Source of the DNA: Actinomyces marmotae
GTDB lineage: Bacteria > Actinomycetota > Actinomycetes > Actinomycetales > Actinomycetaceae
Direction: 5' to 3'
NCBI RefSeq assembly: GCF_013177295.1
Contig: NZ_CP053642.1
Span: 186,001 to 250,000 of the forward strand
Length of the DNA stretch: 64,000 nucleotides
Numbering within the stretch: position 1 is the first letter of the stretch; each line of letters opens with the position of its first letter. Positions 8,140-16,415 of the stretch are shown one piece after another. A model generated the notes under the pieces. That model did not search any database and was not told the origin of the DNA. It saw only the letters and a list, made by a program, of their open reading frames with translations. Position numbers and translations under genes: made by a program.

Positions 8140-9365
8140 GCCCGGAGCCCGCCCTACGCGGCGCCCAGCGCCCCGGCCACGGCACCGCCCCGGACCTCGC
8201 CCGCGTTCGTGGCGCCCTCGCCCGGGGCGCGGGCCTGGGGCAGGCACTCAGCGAGGGGGCCGCCTCCACCACCGGCGCCACGGGGATCGCCTCCCTCACC
8301 CGCCTCGTCCACGCCGACGTCGACGGCGCCGGGGCGGCCCTCACGCCCCTGCTCGAGGCTGAGGGCGTCACCGATGTGCTCGTCGGCGGCGGGATGACCT
8401 GGATCGACCGCGGCAGCGGCCTCGAGCCCGTCCCGCAGGCGCGCCTGGACGAGCCCGAGGCCCGGGCACTGGCGGTGCGCATGGCCGCCTCGGCTGGGCG
8501 CCGGCTCGACGACGCCGCCCCGATCGTCGACGCCACCCTGCCCGACGGCACCCGTCTCAACGCCGTCCTCCCACCGCTCAGCGCCGACGGCACCCTCATC
8601 TGCCTGCGTACGAAGCGCCGCCGCGCCTTCACCCTGCCCGAGCTCGTCGAGGCCGGCACGATCGCCCCCGGACTCGATCGGATCCTCGCCGCCCTCGTGG
8701 AGCGGCGCGCCTCCTGCCTCATCACCGGCGCCACCGGGACCGGCAAGACCACTCTCCTCGCCGCGCTCCTCGGGCTCGTGCCCGCCGACGAGAGGATCGT
8801 GTGCATCGAGGAGGCCAGCGAACTCGCCCCGGACCACCCCCATGTCATCCATCTCCAGGAGCGCGGGGACAACGTCCAGGGCGTCGGCGCCGTCCCCATG
8901 ACCGCCCTCGTGCGAACCGCCCTGCGCATGAGGCCCGACCGCATCGTCCTGGGGGAGTGCCGCGGCCCCGAGGTCCGTGATGTCCTCACAGCCCTCAACA
9001 CCGGCCATGAGGGCGGGTGGGCCACCCTCCACGCCAACTCCCCGGCCGACGTCCCCGCCCGCCTCACCGCGCTGGGGGCGCTCGCGGGCCTCGACGAGAT
9101 CGCGGTGGCCGCGCAGGCCGGTAGCGCCCTCGACGCCGTCATCCACCTGCGGCGCGAGGCCGACCCATCCGGGGCGCGCCGTCGCGTCTCCTCCCTGGGG
9201 CTGCTCTCTCGTGAGCGGGATGGCCGCCTGGCCTGCCACGAGGCCCTGCGCATCCAGCCCGATGGTGCCATGGAGGCGGCGGCGGCCCACGAGGGGCTCC
9301 TGGCGCTGACCGGGGGAGTGGGCGCCCTGGCGGGTGGCGCTCGTGGAGCGGGGGAGGGATCATGA
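8136..9365 (+). CDS. tadA: TadA-family secretion ATPase
   Basis: The 409-residue protein has a Walker A motif GATGTGKT (198-205), the Asp-box region with ICIEEASELAPDHPHV, a Walker B/His-box region DRIVLGECRGPEVRD and the second His box GHEGGWATLHANSP. These are the motifs of VirB11/TadA/CpaF-type hexameric ATPases that drive type IVc (Tad) pilus assembly. It overlaps both neighbours (ATGA at each end), so ssd-tadA-tadBC is one translationally coupled unit. Full length and intact. Confidence 0.93.
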   Translation: MSPEPALRGAQRPGHGTAPDLARVRGALARGAGLGQALSEGAASTTGATGIASLTRLVHADVDGAGAALTPLLEAEGVTDVLVGGGMTWIDRGSGLEPVPQARLDEPEARALAVRMAASAGRRLDDAAPIVDATLPDGTRLNAVLPPLSADGTLICLRTKRRRAFTLPELVEAGTIAPGLDRILAALVERRASCLITGATGTGKTTLLAALLGLVPADERIVCIEEASELAPDHPHVIHLQERGDNVQGVGAVPMTALVRTALRMRPDRIVLGECRGPEVRDVLTALNTGHEGGWATLHANSPADVPARLTALGALAGLDEIAVAAQAGSALDAVIHLRREADPSGARRRVSSLGLLSRERDGRLACHEALRIQPDGAMEAAAAHEGLLALTGGVGALAGGARGAGEGS

Positions 9366-10672
9366 GCGGCGCGGCCGGCGGCTCGACACCCCTCCTCACA
9401 GCACTCCTCGCTGCCACGGCGGTGGCCGTCCTCCTCCTGCCCGCCCGCCGCGAGATGCGCCCGCCGCCCGGGGGCTCGGGCGAGGGGGTCTCGGGCGCGG
9501 GAGGCTCAGCCGGTCGGGGAAGCGCGCGCGGCACCGCCGCAGGGGGCTGGGCCAATACGCGAGCCGGCCGGGGCCGCGCGGGGGGAGCGGACATCGGGCT
9601 CACCCTCACCGAGGTCGCAGCCCTGCTGAGGGCCGGGGCCACCCCCGATCGGGCCTGGTCACGGGCCCTGAGCCGCTCGGGAGTCCCGGAGGACGCGGGC
9701 CTCATCCCCGCCGACGACGGCGTCCCGCCCGCCCTAGCCTCCCTCACAGGTGGTCCCGCGCCCTCCTGGTTGCCCAGGCGCGACGCGGGCCGCTGGTCGT
9801 GGCGGCCGCCTCTCAGAGGAGCGGTCGCGGCGGACCAGGCGATGCGCGCCGCCGTGCCCGGAGCCGTCGCCGCCTGCCGCCTCACTCGGGCCCTGGGCTC
9901 GCCATTGGCCGGAGTGCTGGAGTCCGTCGCCGAGGGCGTCTCAGAGGCGGGCCGGGCCCGGGCCTCGCGGCAGTCCGCGCTTTCCGGGCCCCGCACCACC
10001 GCGCGCCTCCTGGCCGGCCTGCCGCTGGTGGCGCTCGCCCTGGGGGCGCTCGTCGGGGCCCATCCCGAGGACCTTCTCCTGGGAGGGTCCTGGGGGAGCG
10101 CGCTCGGTCTGGCCGGGATCGGCCTCATGGTCGTCGGACACCGCCTCACCCGACGGCTTGAGCGCGCCGCCATCCACGGGCCTCCCGCGCCGGGTCGATG
10201 GGGCCGGGGCGGGAGGTGGGGCCCGGCGCGGCGCGAACCGGTTGACGAGGCTCTCGTCCTCGACCTCGCCGCGGCCGCCCTTGAGGCGGGCGCCTCCCTG
10301 CCCGGGTCCCTGGGGGCCCTCGGCCAGGCGCTCGGCGAGGATCAGCTCGGCGTCGTCTCCCGCGCCCTCCTCATCGGCGCGAGCTGGGGGGAGGCCTGGG
10401 ACGCGCCGCAGGACGCCGCTTGGAGGGCCTCGCGTGGTCGCCTCGAGCACTGCCTGCGGCCCGGCTGGGAGGACGGAGCATCGCCGTCGTCGCTGTTGAG
10501 CCGCACGGCCACCTCGATCCGGGCGGGGCGGCGCGCCTCCGATGAGGAGGCCGCCGAGCGCCTCGCCGTCCGCCTCGTCATCCCCCTGGGCCTGTGCCAT
10601 CTGCCCGCTTTCGTGCTGCTGGGCATCGTCCCCGTGGTCGCGGGTGCCGGATTGGACATCCTGGCCGGATGA
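9362..10672 (+). CDS. TadB-TadC fused type II secretion F protein
   Basis: This 436-residue membrane protein combines what are normally two proteins. Residues 1 to about 275 look like TadB: an N-terminal helix, a soluble segment (GLTLTEVAALLRAGATPDRAW), a GSPLAGVLESVAEGV region and two helices. Residues 290-436 look like TadC: a second soluble F-domain (DLAAAALEAGASLPGSLGAL) and a C-terminal LCHLPAFVLLGIVPVVAG helix pair. The linker is Arg/Gly-rich. T2SSF proteins form the inner-membrane platform. No frameshift is needed to read through. No flp, tadE or tadF gene follows. Confidence 0.8.
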   Translation: MSGAAGGSTPLLTALLAATAVAVLLLPARREMRPPPGGSGEGVSGAGGSAGRGSARGTAAGGWANTRAGRGRAGGADIGLTLTEVAALLRAGATPDRAWSRALSRSGVPEDAGLIPADDGVPPALASLTGGPAPSWLPRRDAGRWSWRPPLRGAVAADQAMRAAVPGAVAACRLTRALGSPLAGVLESVAEGVSEAGRARASRQSALSGPRTTARLLAGLPLVALALGALVGAHPEDLLLGGSWGSALGLAGIGLMVVGHRLTRRLERAAIHGPPAPGRWGRGGRWGPARREPVDEALVLDLAAAALEAGASLPGSLGALGQALGEDQLGVVSRALLIGASWGEAWDAPQDAAWRASRGRLEHCLRPGWEDGASPSSLLSRTATSIRAGRRASDEEAAERLAVRLVIPLGLCHLPAFVLLGIVPVVAGAGLDILAG

Positions 10673-10691
10673 GGGAGGGCAGACTGGGCGC

Positions 10692-11435
10692 ATGAGCCCC
10701 CTCCGCCTGCCGCCGCCCACTCGCGCCGTGCTCGTTGATATCGACGGCGTCCTCGTCGACCACCGCCGCGCCTCCGACCGCGCCTCCTACCTGTGGGCCT
10801 CCGGCCTGGAGGGCTGGGAGCTCGGCCCGCGGGAGACCGCCGAGCTGTGGGAGGCCATCGACCGGCGCCACTTCGCCCGCTACCAGGCCGGCGAGCTCGA
10901 CTTTTCCGGCCAGTTGCGCGAGCGAGTGCGCGAGTTCGTGCCCGGCGGGAGCGCTCTCAGCGACGCCGAGGCAGATGCCCATATGGCCGCCTACCGCGCC
11001 ATCTATCGCCGTTTGTGGCGCGCCTACGACGACGTCGCCTCCTTCCTGGCCCGACTGGAGGCCCTGCGCGCCGCCCGCGAGCAGGCCGCGGCCGCCGGCG
11101 GGCCCGCCGCCCCGCTGGCGGTCGCCTACCTCACCAATGGCGACGCCCCCAGCCAGGAGGAGAAGCTCGCCGCCGTCGGCGCCCGCGTGGCCGGCTGGGA
11201 GATGCTGGCCTCGGCCCAGATGGGTGCCACGAAGCCCGATCCCGCGATCTTCTCCACCGCTTGCGCGCGCCTCGGCGTGGCACCGGCCGAGGCCCTCATG
11301 ATCGGCGACGACGTCGGAGCCGACGTCGACGGCGCCCTGGCCGTGGGGATGCCGGTGGTCCACCTGCGGCGGGGCGATCAGGGGCCGTCGCGCGCGGTCC
11401 CCACCGTCACGAGCCTCGACGAGATCGAGTTCTGA
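10692..11435 (+). CDS. HAD-family hydrolase
   Basis: The 247-residue protein has all four HAD motifs: DIDGVL (Asp16 and Asp18), LTNGD, a Lys in TKPDPAIF, and GDDVGADVDGA. A cap of about 130 residues lies between motifs I and II, as in subclass I enzymes related to phosphoglycolate phosphatase. It is probably a small-molecule phosphatase; the substrate cannot be read from the sequence. The ATG is 6 nt after CAGACT and 19 bp after the tadBC stop, so it may be co-transcribed or have its own leaderless start. Mycobacterial ssd-tad loci also have a HAD gene nearby. Confidence 0.88.
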   Translation: MSPLRLPPPTRAVLVDIDGVLVDHRRASDRASYLWASGLEGWELGPRETAELWEAIDRRHFARYQAGELDFSGQLRERVREFVPGGSALSDAEADAHMAAYRAIYRRLWRAYDDVASFLARLEALRAAREQAAAAGGPAAPLAVAYLTNGDAPSQEEKLAAVGARVAGWEMLASAQMGATKPDPAIFSTACARLGVAPAEALMIGDDVGADVDGALAVGMPVVHLRRGDQGPSRAVPTVTSLDEIEF

Positions 11436-11528
11436 GCCCCGGCTCGGCGCCCGCTCAGCGCCCGCCGTCGTCCTGGCGCCGCTCCCGGCCGCCTCGCCCC
11501 GGAAGGTGATTGCTGGCACGATGGGGCC

Positions 11529-12041
11529 ATGGCATTGTCGAAGAAGCAGCTGAGCCAGGACGAGGTCATCGTCCGGCACATGCATACCCACCTCAAGGTC
11601 CTCCTGTGGCGGATCATCGCGCAGGTCGTCCTCATCGCCGTCGGCATTGCGGCCTCGATCCTCCTGCCGGGCGACTGGTCCCCGTGGAGCCACCTCGCTG
11701 TGTGGGTCGTCGTCCTGGTGGTCTCGGTGCCCGTGTTCCTCCTGCCCTGGTTGGTCTGGGCGACGACGACCTACACGATCACCTCCAAGCGCGTGATCAC
11801 ACGCTCGGGCATCCTCAACAAGCGCGGCCATGACCTCCCGCTGTCGCGCATCAGCGACGTCCAGCAGAACCGGGCGCTGACCGACCGGATCTTCGGGGCG
11901 GGCACCCTGCGACTGGAGACGAGCGCGGGCGACCCCCTCATCCTTGAGGACGTCCCCAGCGTGGCAATGGTGCAGGTCGAGATCTCCAACCTGCTGTTCA
12001 ACGACATTCAGGGCGCGATCGACGCCGATCCCGACCACTGA
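11529..12041 (+). CDS. Membrane-anchored PH-domain (bPH2, YdbS-like) protein
   Basis: The 170-residue protein has two membrane helices (about 28-50 and 57-78) followed by a bacterial PH domain of the DUF304 type: TTYTITSKRVITRSGIL, then DLPLSRISDVQ and LRLETSAGDPLILEDVP. Such proteins are anchored at the inner face of the membrane; their ligands are mostly unknown. CACGAT lies 6 nt before the ATG. The gene is convergent with ahpD, separated by a strong hairpin. Confidence 0.85.
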   Translation: MALSKKQLSQDEVIVRHMHTHLKVLLWRIIAQVVLIAVGIAASILLPGDWSPWSHLAVWVVVLVVSVPVFLLPWLVWATTTYTITSKRVITRSGILNKRGHDLPLSRISDVQQNRALTDRIFGAGTLRLETSAGDPLILEDVPSVAMVQVEISNLLFNDIQGAIDADPDH

Positions 12042-12090
12042 GGCCGCTGAGGCCCCTGGCCCGGCCGCGCCGCAGTGGCCTCGGCCCGCG

Positions 12091-12136
12091 CGTATGACGG
12101 ATCCCCGTACCGGGCGGTACGGGGATCCGTCATACG
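12091..12136. terminator. Perfect 21-bp hairpin between convergent genes
   Basis: Two 21-nt arms (12091-12111 and 12116-12136) are exact reverse complements around the loop GGGC. The sequence lies between the stops of the PH-domain gene and ahpD, so it is best read as a bidirectional terminator. There is no U-tract. The perfect symmetry is unusual for a terminator. Confidence 0.75.
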
Positions 12137-12160
12137 TGGTCAGCTGCGCGTGGCGGAGTG

Positions 12161-12691
12161 TCAGCCGATGGTCTCGACGACGGCGACGGCCTGGGCCACG
12201 CCGGTGAGGGTGGAGGCGATGCGCACGGCCTCCCAGACCTGCTCGGTGCTCAGGCCCTCGCCGCGAACGGTGGCCTCGTGCGAGGTGATGCAGCGCTCGC
12301 AGCCGTTGATCGTGGACACGGCGAGGCTCCACAGCTCGAAGTCGACCTTCTCAACGCCGCCGGCAGTGCCGATGATGTTCATCCGCAGGCCCATGCGCTC
12401 GTTCTCATAGGCGTCGCCCAGGAAGTGGCGGGTGCGGTAGGCGACGTTGTTCATCGCCATGATGGAGGCCGAGCCCAGGGCGGCATTGATGGCCTCCTCG
12501 CTCAGGTGGGCGCGGGCGTCCTCGAGGACCTGCACGAGGACGGACTCGTTGCGGGTCGCGGCGGCGGCGGCCACGAAGGTGCCCCACTGCTGCTGCTCGG
12601 TGAGCGTGGAGGAGCGGGACAGGGTGGACAGGTTGAGGGAGAGGTCCTTGGCCCACTCGGGCAGGGCGGAGCGGAGGTTGTCGATGCTCAT
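12161..12691 (-). CDS. ahpD: Alkyl hydroperoxide reductase AhpD
   Basis: The 176-residue all-helical protein has the carboxymuconolactone-decarboxylase/AhpD motif [11 protein letters not shown], with Cys131, Cys134 and His138 as the redox pair and proton relay. AhpD regenerates reduced AhpC, in place of the AhpF used by enterics. It lies 47 bp downstream of ahpC on the same strand, so the two form one antioxidant operon. A run of 11 C residues (coding strand) lies between the two genes. Confidence 0.95.
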   Translation of the reverse strand: MSIDNLRSALPEWAKDLSLNLSTLSRSSTLTEQQQWGTFVAAAAATRNESVLVQVLEDARAHLSEEAINAALGSASIMAMNNVAYRTRHFLGDAYENERMGLRMNIIGTAGGVEKVDFELWSLAVSTINGCERCITSHEATVRGEGLSTEQVWEAVRIASTLTGVAQAVAVVETIG

Positions 12692-12726
12692 ATCTGTGTT
12701 CTTTTCTTGTCAGGGCTCGTTTGTGC

Positions 12727-12737
12727 GGGGGGGGGGG
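12727..12737. repeat. 11-bp G homopolymer between ahpC and ahpD
   Basis: Eleven consecutive G on the plus strand (C on the coding strand) lie directly after the ahpC stop codon and about 35 bp before the ahpD start. Homopolymers of this length are prone to slippage. It could alter read-through or be a sequencing-sensitive site. Confidence 0.9.
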
Positions 12738-12738
12738 C

Positions 12739-13320
12739 TCAGTGGGCCATCTCGCCCAGGGCGTCGATGGTGGCGGCGCCGGCCTGCCAGTTGCAGGCGC
12801 ACAGCTCGTCGGACTGGAGGGCGTCGAGCTGGCGGAGGGTCTCGTCGGTGTTGCGGCCCACGGAGTCGGAGGTGATGGACACCGACTGGATGACGTTGTT
12901 GGGGTCGATGATGAAGGTGGCGCGGTCGGCGACGCCGTCGGCGTTGAGGACGCCCGTGGCGGCGGCCAGCTCGCGCTTCAGGTCCGAGGCCATGGGGAAG
13001 GGCAGGTCCTGCAGCTTCTCGTGGCTGCGGCGCCAGGCGTAGTGGGTGTACTCGTTGTCCACCGAGACGCCCACGATCTGGCAGTCGCGGTCCTCGAAGT
13101 CCTGGTAGAGGTCGCCGAAGGCGGAGATCTCGGTGGGGCACACGAAGGTGAAGTCCTTGGGCCAGAAGAAGACGACGCGCCAGGTGCCGGCGGGAACGGT
13201 GGAGGAGACGGTGGTGAAGTAGTCCTCGGGCTTGCTGGCCTCGACGTCCTTGAGGTTGCCGGGGACGACGGCGGTGAGCTCGTAGGTGGGGAACTGGTCG
13301 CCGATGGTGAGAACGGCCAT
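12739..13320 (-). CDS. ahpC: Peroxiredoxin AhpC
   Basis: The 193-residue typical 2-Cys peroxiredoxin has the peroxidatic cysteine in FVCPTE (Cys61) and the C-terminal resolving cysteine in ELCACNWQAG (Cys174 or Cys176). It reduces hydrogen peroxide, organic peroxides and peroxynitrite in the cytoplasm, with electrons from AhpD. ATG 13320 is chosen because AGGAGG lies 7 nt upstream; the frame extends further but only into the promoter. It is followed by ahpD. No oxyR gene is seen in the window. Confidence 0.96.
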   Translation of the reverse strand: MAVLTIGDQFPTYELTAVVPGNLKDVEASKPEDYFTTVSSTVPAGTWRVVFFWPKDFTFVCPTEISAFGDLYQDFEDRDCQIVGVSVDNEYTHYAWRRSHEKLQDLPFPMASDLKRELAAATGVLNADGVADRATFIIDPNNVIQSVSITSDSVGRNTDETLRQLDALQSDELCACNWQAGAATIDALGEMAH

Positions 13321-13384
13321 GGAAGAACCTCCTGGATGTGATGAAGCGCTGCTAGACCAGAGGTGACGCCCTCTGTTCAGTCCT

Positions 13385-13413
13385 AGGGTACGGCCCCAGA
13401 CCGATAAGTGCAA
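13385..13413 (-). promoter_or_regulatory. Predicted ahpC promoter
   Basis: On the minus strand, TTGCAC (13413-13408) is followed by a 17-bp spacer and TACCCT (13390-13385), a good actinobacterial housekeeping-sigma match. This leaves a leader of about 60 nt containing the AGGAGG site. AT-rich sequence just upstream (13416-13440) could bind an activator, but no clear operator is visible. Confidence 0.6.
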
Positions 13414-13453
13414 CACCTATATATCACATCATTGGTCAACCCCACCTATTTCC

Positions 13454-13521
13454 GAGACCGGTCGATATCACGAGCGAGACCGGTTCGAGAACCGGTCTCG
13501 CTCGTGATATCGACCGGTCTC
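13454..13521. repeat. Palindromic repeat copy R2, variant core
   Basis: This is a 68-bp inverted repeat of the same family as 197-264, lying in the divergent ahpC/PAP2 region. The conserved GAGACCGGTC ends are kept. The core of the left unit is GATATCACGAGC instead of GAAAATAGGAGC, and the right arm carries the exactly matching GCTCGTGATATC. The symmetry is therefore preserved although the sequence changed. Confidence 0.9.
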
Positions 13522-13614
13522 GGCGAGGAGGGGGAGGGGGCGGGGTGGCGCGCGCCACCGTGAATCGCGAGACCTGAGCGCCACCGCGGCGCGGCGGGGA
13601 TTTAGCATCGTTGG

Positions 13615-14535
13615 ATGCGATCCCCCCGACCGGCCCAGAGTGCCCTGGCGCATCCGCGCGCCAGGGGCCTCGCCCTCGCGGTCGCGTGCTTCGCCGGTCT
13701 CCTCGCGCTGTGGTGGGCCTTCGTGGACACCTTGCCGGGACAGTTCCTCGAGGCCGCCGCTCTGGCGGGCTCGGAGATCGGCTCGCACCGGGTGGACGGG
13801 CATGCGCGCATGGTGCTCTCGGCCATCTCAATGCCGGCGGCGGTGCTGCTCGTCGTCGTCATCCTGCTGGTCGGCCTCCTGCGGCGCAGTCACCGGCGCG
13901 CCCTGTGGGCCCTCGTCGCCGTCATCGGGGCGAGCGCCAGCGCGCAGGTCCTCAAGCACTGGATCCTCTTCCGCCCGGACTACGGCATCACCGCGCGCTG
14001 GGACAACGCCAACACGCTCCCCTCGGGGCACACCGCGATGGCGGCGTCGGCCGCGGTGGCGCTCATCCTCCTCGTGGACGCCCGCTGGCGGGTGCCCGCA
14101 GCCTGGCTCGGCGCGGCGATAACGGTGGCGATGGGCTATTCGACGCTGGTGTGCCAGTGGCACCGACCGGCTGACGTCATGGCCGCCGTGCTGCTTGCGG
14201 TGGGCTGGGGCGCGCTCGCGGTGGCCGGTGGCGCGTGGAATGACGCGGGGCCCTCCTCCCACGCACCCCCCGACGGCGCCGATCGCGGGGCCTGCCCGGC
14301 ACCGGCCCTGGCCGCTCTCTGGCTTCTCGGGGCGCTCGGCGCGGCCCTCGCCCTCGCCCTGGGCCTGTGGGTGCTGACCCGCATGGACTCGCCCCTGGGC
14401 CGTTGGGAGTACTTCGCCTCCTACGCCACCGGATCGGTCGCCCTCGTGGCGGCGAGTTGCCTGTCCATGGCGGGGCTCGTGGTGCTCGCGCCCGACGGCG
14501 AGGCTCGGGCGCCGTTGGCCCTGGAGGCTCCTTAG
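13615..14535 (+). CDS. PAP2-family membrane phosphatase
   Basis: The 306-residue protein has six predicted membrane helices and the three phosphatase motifs: KHWILFRP (C1), PSGH within LPSGHTAMAAS (C2) and WHRPADV (C3, lacking the classical Ser at its start but keeping the His and Asp-side context). Family members dephosphorylate lipid phosphates such as undecaprenyl pyrophosphate or phosphatidic acid at the outer face of the membrane. TAGCAT lies exactly 6 nt before the ATG, so the transcript is probably leaderless. Substrate unknown. Confidence 0.88.
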   Translation: MRSPRPAQSALAHPRARGLALAVACFAGLLALWWAFVDTLPGQFLEAAALAGSEIGSHRVDGHARMVLSAISMPAAVLLVVVILLVGLLRRSHRRALWALVAVIGASASAQVLKHWILFRPDYGITARWDNANTLPSGHTAMAASAAVALILLVDARWRVPAAWLGAAITVAMGYSTLVCQWHRPADVMAAVLLAVGWGALAVAGGAWNDAGPSSHAPPDGADRGACPAPALAALWLLGALGAALALALGLWVLTRMDSPLGRWEYFASYATGSVALVAASCLSMAGLVVLAPDGEARAPLALEAP

Positions 14536-14638
14536 GCCTTGGGGCTTGGGCCGCCTCGTCATCCCCTCTATCCACTCCGAACTCACCGGCCACACCGGTC
14601 TGGGCGCCGTCGTCGCTTTCGCGCCCACAGGTGCGCTC

Positions 14639-14676
14639 CGCACCCACAGGTGCGGGCAGGACGCACCAGTGGGTGC
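14639..14676. terminator. Clustered short hairpins between convergent genes
   Basis: CGCACC/GGTGCG (14639-14654, loop CACA) and GCACC/GGTGC (14663-14676, loop AGTG) follow each other between the PAP2 gene and the histidine kinase, both pointing inward. They probably act as weak bidirectional termination signals. No U-tract is seen. Confidence 0.4.
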
Positions 14677-14744
14677 TAACAGCACCGCTCAGTGTGGAAC
14701 GCACCGCTGAAGGCTCCGCGAGCGCGCACGCCGCCCGGCCCGCC

Positions 14745-16415
14745 CTACTCGACGTCGGCGGCGGGCAGTTCCACGGTGAACACCGTCCCGTGGTCGGCCT
14801 CCTCTGTGCTCGTCTCCACCGTGAGGGCGCCCCCGTGCGAAGCGACGATCGCCAGCGCGATCGACATGCCCAGACCCGTTGAGCCCGTCGAGCGCTCCCG
14901 GGAAGCGTCCCCGCGGGCGAAGCGAACGAAGATGCGATCCCGCATGGACTCCTCGATCCCCGGGCCGTTGTCAGCCACTCGGATCACCAGGCGCTTGCCG
15001 TCCCGCTCCAGGGTGGTGGTCACGCGCGTCCCCGCGGGCGTGTGCACCCGGGCATTGGCCAGCAGATTGACGATCACCTGGCGCAGGCGCGCCTCCTCGC
15101 CCTCCACGATCGCGGGAGTGGGCTCGAAGTCCTCGGCCTCGTCCTCACTCATGCCCTCCGGGGGGTTCAGGATCGCCAGGTCGAGGGACCACTCGTGGTC
15201 AGGGCCGGCCGCCCGGGCGTCGGCGACGGCGTCGACGAGGATCCCCACCAGATCCACCTCCTCGCGGGCCACCGGGCGCCCGGAGTCGAGCCTGGCCAGC
15301 AGGAGGAGGTCCTCGACGAGCGCCGTCATCCGCAGGGACTCCGAGTGGACCCGGTCTAGCGCGTAGGAGGCCTCCTCCGACAGCCCGAGCGGGCCCGCCG
15401 CTTGGCTCGCGCCTCCGGGCGCGCCGGTTCCACCGGGGTGCTCCCGCTCCCCGCTCCCGCGCCGTATGAGCTCGGTGTAGCCGCGAATCGAGGCCAGGGG
15501 GGTGCGCAGCTCGTGGGAGGCGTCGGCGACGAACTGGCGCACCTGGGTCTCTGAGCGCTGGCGCGCCGCCAGGGCGGAATCGACATGCCCTAGGAGCGTG
15601 TTGAGGGCCCCGCCGACTTGGCTGACCTCTTGCGAGGTCGCCAGGTCGGCGTCGTCGACCCGCTCGTCGATGCTCACCTCGCCGCGGTCCAGAGGCAGGG
15701 AGGCGACGCGTTGGGCAGTGCACGCCACCCGCTCCAGGGGCGCCAGCGAGGAGCGCACGAGGGCGCGGCCGCTGAACGCCGCGATCGCCGCCCCCGCCAG
15801 GGCGATGAGCCCGAGGAAGAGGATCTGGCCGCGCACCAGGTCGTTGTCCTCCTCCATGGACAGGCCTGTGATCACCTTGTCCCCGGTGCGGCTGTCGTGC
15901 TCCACGAGCACCCTGTAGACGCCGAGCGAGTCGATGCGCACGCTCACCGGCTTGCCGGTGTCCTTCAGGTCCAGCAGGGAGGAGACCTCCGCGGCGCTCA
16001 GCGCGCGATAGGTGCCGTCGTCGCGGATGTAGCCGGCCGTGATCGCACGGGACGTGGCCGGGGTGCTTCCGCCCGCCTGCTCACCCGCGATGACGGCGGT
16101 CAGCGTCCCCGCCCGCTGCCCCACCGCGTCCAGGCCCTTGGGCACCGAGTGGTCGTGATGATCGGGGGGCGTGGAGCGCGTCCCGTTATCTGCCTCATCC
16201 TCGTTGGGCACCACCTCCAGGGTCTGCTCGGGGACGTCCCCGTGGCGCCGGAACTCGACGCGGTTCGCGGCCGCTCGCACCTGGCTGTCGAGGCGCTCGA
16301 TGAGGCCGTTGCGCAGGGATAGCGTGGAGATAGCGCCGATGACGGCGGCCATGATGAGGACGATGCCCAGGACGCCCGCGACCAGGCGCGTGCGCAGGGA
16401 GCGGGGCCTGCTCAC
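14745..16415 (-). CDS. OmpR-partner sensor histidine kinase
   Basis: The 556-residue kinase has one N-terminal helix (10-33), an extracytoplasmic sensor domain of about 160 residues, a second helix (196-215), a HAMP linker, a HisKA domain with SHELRTPLASIRGYTELIRR (His301 is the phosphorylated residue) and a HATPase domain with VNLLANARVHTP (N box), DNGPGI (G1) and GLGMSI (G2). It resembles TcrY/TrcS-like actinobacterial kinases. A Gly-rich insert of about 30 residues lies between the two HisKA helices. The start overlaps the response regulator stop by 4 nt. The signal is unknown. Confidence 0.93.
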   Translation of the reverse strand: MSRPRSLRTRLVAGVLGIVLIMAAVIGAISTLSLRNGLIERLDSQVRAAANRVEFRRHGDVPEQTLEVVPNEDEADNGTRSTPPDHHDHSVPKGLDAVGQRAGTLTAVIAGEQAGGSTPATSRAITAGYIRDDGTYRALSAAEVSSLLDLKDTGKPVSVRIDSLGVYRVLVEHDSRTGDKVITGLSMEEDNDLVRGQILFLGLIALAGAAIAAFSGRALVRSSLAPLERVACTAQRVASLPLDRGEVSIDERVDDADLATSQEVSQVGGALNTLLGHVDSALAARQRSETQVRQFVADASHELRTPLASIRGYTELIRRGSGEREHPGGTGAPGGASQAAGPLGLSEEASYALDRVHSESLRMTALVEDLLLLARLDSGRPVAREEVDLVGILVDAVADARAAGPDHEWSLDLAILNPPEGMSEDEAEDFEPTPAIVEGEEARLRQVIVNLLANARVHTPAGTRVTTTLERDGKRLVIRVADNGPGIEESMRDRIFVRFARGDASRERSTGSTGLGMSIALAIVASHGGALTVETSTEEADHGTVFTVELPAADVE

